From contig JAJQAT010000009.1 in the NCBI GenBank assembly GCA_021203665.1, forward strand, positions 1 through 11,686: a stretch of DNA of 11,686 nt, read 5' to 3'. Made by a program: the position numbers and the translations under genes. How positions within the stretch are numbered: the first letter of the stretch is position 1; every line of letters begins with the position of its first letter. This document shows, piece by piece, positions 6,804-11,686 of this stretch. The notes under the pieces were generated by a model that saw only the letters and a program-made list of their open reading frames with translations, did not search any database and was not told the origin of the DNA. The DNA comes from Bacillota bacterium. GTDB taxonomy: Bacteria > Bacillota > Clostridia > UBA1381.

Positions 6804-9440
6804 ATGAAACCGATGGGCGTAAATGAAATTCGTGAAAAATTTCTCAGCTTTTTTGAATCAAAGGGATGTTTAAGACTCGGAAGCTTTCCGTTAATTCCCA
6901 AGAATGACGCAAGCTTGCTTTTGATAAACTCGGGTATGGCGCCGATGAAACCGTGGTTCCAAAACCCCGAAACCGCTCCGAAAAGACGCGTTACCACCTG
7001 CCAAAAGTGCATAAGAACGGGCGATATAGAAAACGTGGGCAAAACCGCGCGCCACGGCACGTACTTTGAAATGCTCGGCAATTTCTCTTTCGGAGATTAC
7101 TTCAAGCATGAGGCGACCGCGTGGGCGTGGGAGTTTTTTACCGAGGTTATGGAAATACCCAAGGAGCGCCTTTGGATTTCGGTTTATGAGGACGATGACG
7201 AGGCTAAGGATATTTGGATAAACGAAGTCGGCGTTGACGCGTCGCACATAGTAAAGCTGGGTAAGGAGGACAACTTCTGGGAACACGGCACCGGTCCGTG
7301 CGGTCCTTGCTCGGAGATATACTTTGACCGGGGCGAGGAGTACGGCTGCGGCAAGCCGACCTGCTCGGTAGGCTGCGACTGCGACCGATATATGGAGGTG
7401 TGGAACCTTGTGTTCACGCAGTTTGATAAGGACGAGGACGGCAATTACAATCCTCTTCCGAACCCGAATATCGATACGGGAATGGGTCTTGAAAGACTTG
7501 CTGTCGTTATGCAGGGTGTGGACAATCTTTTTGAGGTTGACACCGTTCAGGACGTAATGAAGCATATCTGCCGCATAGCGAATCTTGAATACAAAAAGGA
7601 CGAGAAAAAGGACGTTTCCTTAAGAGTTATAACCGACCACATCAGAAGTACGGTTATGATGGTTTCGGACGGAGTTATACCGTCAAACGAGGGCAGGGGC
7701 TATGTTTTGCGCCGTCTTTTAAGACGCGCCGCGCGTCACGGCAAGCTGCTTAACATTGACAGACAATTCCTTTTCGAGGTTGCCGATACGGTTATCGACT
7801 GCTCAAAGGGCGCGTATCCGGAGCTTGAGGAAAAGAGAGATTATATAAGAAAGATTATAAAAAAGGAAGAGGAGCGCTTTGACGCGACCATAGATAACGG
7901 CATTGTCGTTCTTAACGGATATATCGCGGAGGCTAAGAAGGAGGGCAAAAAGAGCCTTACCGGAGCGGAGGCGTTCAAGCTGCACGATACCTACGGTTTT
8001 CCGCTGGATTTGACGGTGGAGATGGCGCAGGAGCAGGGACTTGATGTTGACATTGACGGTTTCAACGCGGCAATGACGGAGCAAAAGGAAACCGCGAGAG
8101 CCGCGAGAGCGGACGGCTCAAGCTGGGACGGCGACGAGGCTTACGCTTTTGAAAGCGCTGAGCCTACGGTATTTGTCGGCTATGACTGCCTTGAAACGGA
8201 GGCAAGGGTCGTAGGCGCGGTTGATAAGAGCGAGGGCGAGTGTGACGTTATAGGCGAATCGGGACTTATCGTTACCGATAAAACACCGTTTTACGCGGAA
8301 ATGGGCGGACAGGTCGGCGACATCGGCGAAATTTCGCTTAACGGCGAGCGTATCGCGACGGTTGTAAATACCACCAAAACCGCTGACGGATATTATCTTC
8401 ATGAGGTGAACGCGCAGTCGCCGATAAGCGTTGGCGACACCGTGACGCTGACGGTGGACAGAGCGCGCCGCGCGGCGGTATGCCGCGCTCATACGGCTAC
8501 TCACATACTCGATAAGGTGTTAAGAGATGTATTGGGTACTCACGTAGCGCAGGCAGGCTCTTTGGTTGAGGCTGACAGACTGCGTTTTGATTTCTCTCAT
8601 TTTGAGGCTATGACGGCTGAGCAGATTAAGGAAGCCGAGACAAGAGTAAATCAAAAGATACTCGAAAGCATTGACGTAAGCACACAGGAGCTGCCGATAG
8701 ACGAGGCGAAAAAGCTCGGAGCGATAGCGCTGTTCGGTGAAAAGTACGGCGATGTGGTAAGGGTTGTTTCCGTGGGTGATTACAGCGTTGAATTCTGCGG
8801 CGGAACACATCTTACAAACAGCGCGCAGTGCGGATTGTTTAAGATTATATCCGAGGGCGGCGTTGCCGCGGGCGTAAGACGTATCGAGGCCGTTACCGGA
8901 AACGGCGTGCTTGAATATATTAAGAATAACGATGAGCTTATCGCAAACACCGCGGCGGCTCTCAAGACCAATCTTATACACGAGATAGACAAAAAGGCTG
9001 AAAGCGTAATGTCGCAAAACCGCGACCTTGAAAAGCAGATTGACGGATTTAAGCAGAAAATGGCGGCGGCAAAGGCGAATAATATTATGGCGGGAATTAA
9101 GCATATCGGAGATGTTCAGCTCCTTACCGCGCAGCTTGACGGTATGGGCAGCGATGAAATGAAGTCGATTGCGGATAAGGTTAAGGCGGAGGTTCCGTGC
9201 AGCGTTGCGGTGCTTGCCGCAAATACGGACGGTAAGATTACATTTGTCGCGATGGCGTCTAAGGACGCTGTAAAGGCGGGCGTACACTGCGGTATGATTA
9301 TTAAGGAAATAACCGCGATAGCCGGCGGACGCGGCGGCGGTAAGCCTGATATGGCGCAGGGCGGCGGCACGGACGCGGCGAAGATTGACGATGCGCTGGC
9401 AAGAGCTGACGAGGTTGTCGCGGCGCAGACGAATAAATAG
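6804..9440 (+). CDS. alaS: Alanine--tRNA ligase
   Basis: AlaRS charges tRNA-Ala with alanine in the cytoplasm and clears mischarged Ser or Gly through its editing domain. The 878-aa product is full length for the family. Visible parts: the class II aminoacylation core with FPLIPKNDASLLLINSGMAP and the motif 2 region TARHGTYFEMLGNFSFGDYF; the tRNA-recognition middle region; the editing domain with zinc ligands HTATH (H563, H567) and CGGTH (C665, H669), one residue off the E. coli numbering; a coiled segment; and the C-Ala domain with GGRGGGKPDMAQGGG (from about 841). The start is ATG 6804, with AAAGGAG (6785-6791) 12 nt upstream; ATG 6813 would lie 21 nt from that site. It is the first gene of a probable four-gene unit, with only 4 nt to the next gene. 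There is no T-box leader despite the Firmicutes-like setting. Confidence 0.98.
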   Translation: MKPMGVNEIREKFLSFFESKGCLRLGSFPLIPKNDASLLLINSGMAPMKPWFQNPETAPKRRVTTCQKCIRTGDIENVGKTARHGTYFEMLGNFSFGDYFKHEATAWAWEFFTEVMEIPKERLWISVYEDDDEAKDIWINEVGVDASHIVKLGKEDNFWEHGTGPCGPCSEIYFDRGEEYGCGKPTCSVGCDCDRYMEVWNLVFTQFDKDEDGNYNPLPNPNIDTGMGLERLAVVMQGVDNLFEVDTVQDVMKHICRIANLEYKKDEKKDVSLRVITDHIRSTVMMVSDGVIPSNEGRGYVLRRLLRRAARHGKLLNIDRQFLFEVADTVIDCSKGAYPELEEKRDYIRKIIKKEEERFDATIDNGIVVLNGYIAEAKKEGKKSLTGAEAFKLHDTYGFPLDLTVEMAQEQGLDVDIDGFNAAMTEQKETARAARADGSSWDGDEAYAFESAEPTVFVGYDCLETEARVVGAVDKSEGECDVIGESGLIVTDKTPFYAEMGGQVGDIGEISLNGERIATVVNTTKTADGYYLHEVNAQSPISVGDTVTLTVDRARRAAVCRAHTATHILDKVLRDVLGTHVAQAGSLVEADRLRFDFSHFEAMTAEQIKEAETRVNQKILESIDVSTQELPIDEAKKLGAIALFGEKYGDVVRVVSVGDYSVEFCGGTHLTNSAQCGLFKIISEGGVAAGVRRIEAVTGNGVLEYIKNNDELIANTAAALKTNLIHEIDKKAESVMSQNRDLEKQIDGFKQKMAAAKANNIMAGIKHIGDVQLLTAQLDGMGSDEMKSIADKVKAEVPCSVAVLAANTDGKITFVAMASKDAVKAGVHCGMIIKEITAIAGGRGGGKPDMAQGGGTDAAKIDDALARADEVVAAQTNK

Positions 9441-9444
9441 GAAT

Positions 9445-9852
9445 ATGGAAATTATAAAATATTACGGCAGCGATGCCGAACGGAAGGAATTTATAAACAA
9501 TGACGGCGAACCGCTAATGGCGGTGATTGCGTATGACGCGTCACACGCCGTTGTGTCCTTGCTTGACGAGGGCTTTGAGCATCATATACTGCTTGCCAAG
9601 GCGCTCGATAAATACGATATTGACAGGTATTACAGAATTATATTTGACAATGAGGGCGCCGATTGGACCTTTGTTTGTCCGCCGGACTATAAGGGAATTA
9701 CGAATAAAGAAAAGCGCATAACGCAGTTTTTCAATGACGGCATAGACATTATATCCGCATTTTTAAAAGAAATCGGGTACGGCGGCACCGAGATTAATAT
9801 TCCCCGCCGCTACCGCAGGCATATGGAATATTTAGGTAACTCAGAATATTAA
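9445..9852 (+). CDS. Hypothetical protein of 135 aa between alaS and the HIT gene
   Basis: I do not recognise this protein. It is soluble in appearance, with no signal peptide or membrane segment, and acidic apart from a basic stretch RRYRRH near the C-terminus. Notable segments are an N-terminal MEIIKYYGSDAERKEF, aromatic-rich DRYYRIIFDNEGADWTFV, and NDGIDIISAFLKEIGYGG, which looks helical. There is no cysteine cluster and no recognisable catalytic motif. ATG 9445 is chosen because it sits 4 nt after the alaS stop. There is only a weak, very close AGGA, so translation may be coupled to alaS. An open frame extends upstream to 9385, overlapping alaS. The HIT gene begins 14 nt downstream, placing this protein firmly within the operon. 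Reading-frame continuity and codon use like the neighbours argue that it is real. Confidence 0.82.
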   Translation: MEIIKYYGSDAERKEFINNDGEPLMAVIAYDASHAVVSLLDEGFEHHILLAKALDKYDIDRYYRIIFDNEGADWTFVCPPDYKGITNKEKRITQFFNDGIDIISAFLKEIGYGGTEINIPRRYRRHMEYLGNSEY

Positions 9853-9866
9853 AGGAGGTAAAAATA

Positions 9867-10202
9867 ATGGATTGTTTATTTTGTAAAATAATCGGCGGCG
9901 AAATTTCGTCGACAAAGGTTTACGAGGACGATATGATGCTGGCGTTCCGCGACATCAATCCGCAGGCGCCGGAGCATATTGTTATCGTGCCGAAAACGCA
10001 CATTGAGAGCGCGAACGAAATAAATGCCGAAAACAGTAAATATGTCGCGGCAATATGGGAGAAAATCCCGCAGATTGCGTCGGATTTGGGATTCGCGCAA
10101 AACGGCTACAGAGTTGTAAACAACTGCGGTAAGGACGGCGGTCAGACCGTGCCGCATCTGCATTTTCACCTAATGGGCGGAAAGACGTTTACGGATCTTT
10201 AA
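9867..10202 (+). CDS. HIT-family nucleotide hydrolase/transferase (Hint-like)
   Basis: HIT proteins of the Hint branch hydrolyse nucleotide phosphoramidates and acyl-AMP-type compounds, including aminoacyl-adenylates, in the cytoplasm. This 111-aa protein has the N-terminal CLFCKIIGGEI with C3 and C6 (a putative zinc pair with a later His) and the EHIVIVPKTHI segment. It has the defining histidine triad HLHFHL at 97-102 (H97, H99, H101), with H99 the expected nucleophile. Length is typical. AAAGGAGG (9851-9858) stands 8 nt before ATG 9867, one of the strongest ribosome sites in the window. It sits downstream of alaS; since Hint enzymes can act on aminoacyl-adenylates, a functional link is possible but is inference. 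Confidence 0.96.
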   Translation: MDCLFCKIIGGEISSTKVYEDDMMLAFRDINPQAPEHIVIVPKTHIESANEINAENSKYVAAIWEKIPQIASDLGFAQNGYRVVNNCGKDGGQTVPHLHFHLMGGKTFTDL

Positions 10203-10256
10203 GCTTATTAATCTTTAAGTTTACCGATTTTTTAATATGAAAGGTGTGTGATTAAT

Positions 10257-11528
10257 ATGAAAATAGAAACAAAATGTATTCAGGAGGGCTACAAGCCTAA
10301 AAACGGCGAGCCGAGAGTTCTGCCGATTTATCAAAGCACAACCTATAAATATGACTCCTCGGAATTTATGGGCAAGCTTTTTGACCTTGAGGAGGACGGA
10401 TATTTCTACACAAGGCTCGGAAACCCCACAGTCGGATTTGTCGAGGAAAAAATTGCCGCGCTTGAGGGCGGCGTAGGCGCGCTTATGACCTCATCGGGAC
10501 AGGCGGCGACGCTTATAGCCGTTATGACTGTCGCCGGCGAGGGCGACCATATCGTATGCTCCGCGGCGGTTTACGGCGGCACGTTTAATCTGCTCGGCGT
10601 AACGCTTAAAAAGTTCGGCATTGACGTTACTTTTGTAAATCCCGACGATGATTACGAGGTAATAGCAAAGGCGTTCAAGGACAATACAAAGGCTATCCTC
10701 GGCGAAACAATCGCGAATCCCGCGCTTAACGTGCTCGATATAGAAAAGTTCGCAAAGCTGGCGCATGACCACGGTGTGCCGCTTATCGTGGACAACACGT
10801 TCGCGACGCCTATTTTGTGCCGTCCGTTCGAGTTCGGAGCGGATATAGTGACACATTCCACATCGAAGTATATGGACGGTCACGCGGTTTCGCTCGGCGG
10901 CGTTATTGTGGACAGCGGTAATTTTGATTGGGCGGCGTCGGGAAAATATCCCGAATTTACCACGCCCGACGAGTCATATCACGGCGCGGTGTATACCGAA
11001 AGATTCGGAAAGTCGGCGTTTATCGTAAAGGCGCGCGCTCAGCTTATGCGCGATTTAGGCTCGACGCCGTCGCCGCAGAACGCGTTTTTGCTCAACCTTG
11101 GTCTTGAAACGCTGCATCTGAGAATAATGCGTCACAGCGAGAACGCGATGAAGGTTGCGGAATTCCTCGAAAATGACGACAGAGTTGAGTGGGTAAATTA
11201 TCCGGGACTTAAGTCGAGCAAATACAAGCCGTTGGTTGATAAATATTTGCCTCTCGGCACAAGCGGAGTTGTATCGTTCGGAGTAAAGGGCGGCCGTGAG
11301 GCGGCTACAAGGTTCCTCGACAGTCTTAAATTAGCCGCGATTGTAACGCACGTCGCGGACGCGAGAACCTGCGCGCTCCACCCCGCAAGCACTACCCACC
11401 GTCAGATGACGGACGAGCAGCTTTTGGAGGGCGGAATCAGCGCCGACCTTATAAGACTCAGCGTGGGTATTGAAAATGTGGAAGATATAATCGAGGACTT
11501 AAATCAAGCTCTTAACAAGGCTTGTTAA
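10257..11528 (+). CDS. metY: O-acetylhomoserine sulfhydrylase (O-acetylhomoserine aminocarboxypropyltransferase)
   Basis: This PLP enzyme of the Cys/Met-metabolism family makes L-homocysteine and acetate from O-acetyl-L-homoserine and sulfide, the direct sulfhydrylation route to methionine. Features seen: the phosphate-binding YTRLGNPT (51-58) and SSGQAA (79-84), PLIVDNTFATP (175-185) with the PLP-contacting Asp179, and THSTSKYMDGH (199-209) with the PLP lysine K204. The C-terminal HPASTTHRQM and RLSVGIEN are also present. The long segment between the lysine and the C-terminal domain (about 220-290) and the 423-aa length fit MetY better than cystathionine gamma-synthase or gamma-lyase (usually about 380-400 aa). 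The start is ATG 10257, with AAAGG 12 nt upstream; an in-frame GTG at 10248 is only 3 nt from that site. No SAM riboswitch or clear promoter fits in the 54-nt gap after the HIT gene, so read-through from alaS is likely. Confidence 0.93.
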   Translation: MKIETKCIQEGYKPKNGEPRVLPIYQSTTYKYDSSEFMGKLFDLEEDGYFYTRLGNPTVGFVEEKIAALEGGVGALMTSSGQAATLIAVMTVAGEGDHIVCSAAVYGGTFNLLGVTLKKFGIDVTFVNPDDDYEVIAKAFKDNTKAILGETIANPALNVLDIEKFAKLAHDHGVPLIVDNTFATPILCRPFEFGADIVTHSTSKYMDGHAVSLGGVIVDSGNFDWAASGKYPEFTTPDESYHGAVYTERFGKSAFIVKARAQLMRDLGSTPSPQNAFLLNLGLETLHLRIMRHSENAMKVAEFLENDDRVEWVNYPGLKSSKYKPLVDKYLPLGTSGVVSFGVKGGREAATRFLDSLKLAAIVTHVADARTCALHPASTTHRQMTDEQLLEGGISADLIRLSVGIENVEDIIEDLNQALNKAC

Positions 11529-11532
11529 TTTT
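11512..11532 (+). terminator. Possible weak terminator overlapping the metY stop
   Basis: TTAACAA (11512-11518) pairs with TTGTTAA (11522-11528) around a 3-nt loop, and TTTT follows. The stem is AT-rich, overlaps the last codons of metY and has a short T-run, so its strength is doubtful. Confidence 0.3.
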
Positions 11533-11686
11533 CCGCAGCTCACACGCTTTACGCTCGGGGCGGTACCGACGTACAGCACCGCTCGCTCAAGCGCGCAATC
11601 TGCGAAAAATTCACTGCGCCTTCGGCTTGTCGGTTTCCGCAGCTCACACGCTTTACGCTCGGGGCGGGTACCAACGTACAGCACCG
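11530..11686. repeat. Non-coding direct repeat, 104-bp period, running off the window
   Basis: A 52/53-bp segment beginning TTTCCGCAGCTCACACGC occurs at 11530-11581 and again at 11634-11686. The copies differ by one inserted G and one G-to-A change. Between them lie 52 bp of other GC-rich sequence (11582-11633). The repeat period is therefore 104 bp, and the second unit is cut by the window end. Internal symmetry includes CGGTACCG in copy 1. An open frame exists on the minus strand (translating to LYVGTAPSVKRVSCGK-like peptide twice), but it is a by-product of the repeat: the copies are in different frames because of the indel, and there is no ribosome site. It is probably an interspersed or tandem intergenic element of this genome. 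Confidence 0.85.

Noticed and set aside
8520..9287. Long minus-strand open frame (255 codons) inside alaS
   Set aside because: It is a shadow of the conserved AlaRS editing and C-terminal domains; its composition is low in recognisable motifs and no promoter or ribosome site is seen.
10203..10256. Possible SAM riboswitch or own promoter before metY
   Set aside because: The gap is 54 nt, too short for a SAM riboswitch, and no convincing -35/-10 pair is present. A direct repeat ATCTTTAAG (10195-10203 and 10211-10219) was seen but is short and AT-rich, and part of it lies in the HIT coding end.
11499..11684. Minus-strand frame encoding a repeated LYVGTAPSVKRVSCGK-type peptide
   Set aside because: It is produced by translating the intergenic repeat; the two copies fall in different frames because of an indel, and no ribosome site precedes it.

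Overview
The window reads as a stretch of housekeeping chromosome from a Gram-positive anaerobe, most likely an uncultured gut-type member of the Clostridia. Supporting this are a 2[4Fe-4S] clostridial-type ferredoxin, a RicT/YaaT (PSP1) protein, a clostripain-family (C11) lipoprotein, sigma-A-type promoters with 17-bp spacers, and strong AGGAGG-like ribosome sites. The genus-level assignment is inference. All genes are on the + strand, and no tRNA, rRNA, CRISPR array, insertion sequence or phage gene was seen.

Layout: (1) 1-245 is AT-rich and non-coding, with a cluster of DnaA-box-like 9-mers that runs into the radA promoter. (2) 270-1644 is radA (DNA repair/recombination helicase), complete except for one extra C near 820-822 that breaks the frame. 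(3) 1674-3089 is a perfect-consensus promoter driving a small two-helix membrane protein and ricT. (4) 3106-3419 is a self-contained unit: promoter, 56-aa ferredoxin, intrinsic terminator. (5) 3421-6758 is a leader with two inverted repeats, then a lipoprotein with the clostripain fold but with both catalytic residues replaced, then an M18 aminopeptidase, closed by a terminator. (6) 6738-11528 is a probable operon: alaS, an unrecognised 135-aa protein, a HIT-family hydrolase and O-acetylhomoserine sulfhydrylase (metY). The alaS -35 box sits in the loop of the preceding terminator. (7) 11530-11686 is a non-coding repeat with a 104-bp period that runs off the window.

Functionally these are mostly unrelated core genes: recombination (RadA), mRNA processing (RicT), electron transfer (ferredoxin), peptide turnover (M18), translation (AlaRS), nucleotide hydrolysis (HIT) and sulfur assimilation into homocysteine (MetY). 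No defence system, biosynthetic cluster or mobile island was found. The observations most worth following are the catalytically dead clostripain-like lipoprotein, the DnaA-box-like cluster overlapping the radA promoter, the nested terminator/promoter before alaS, the terminal tandem repeat, and the radA frameshift.
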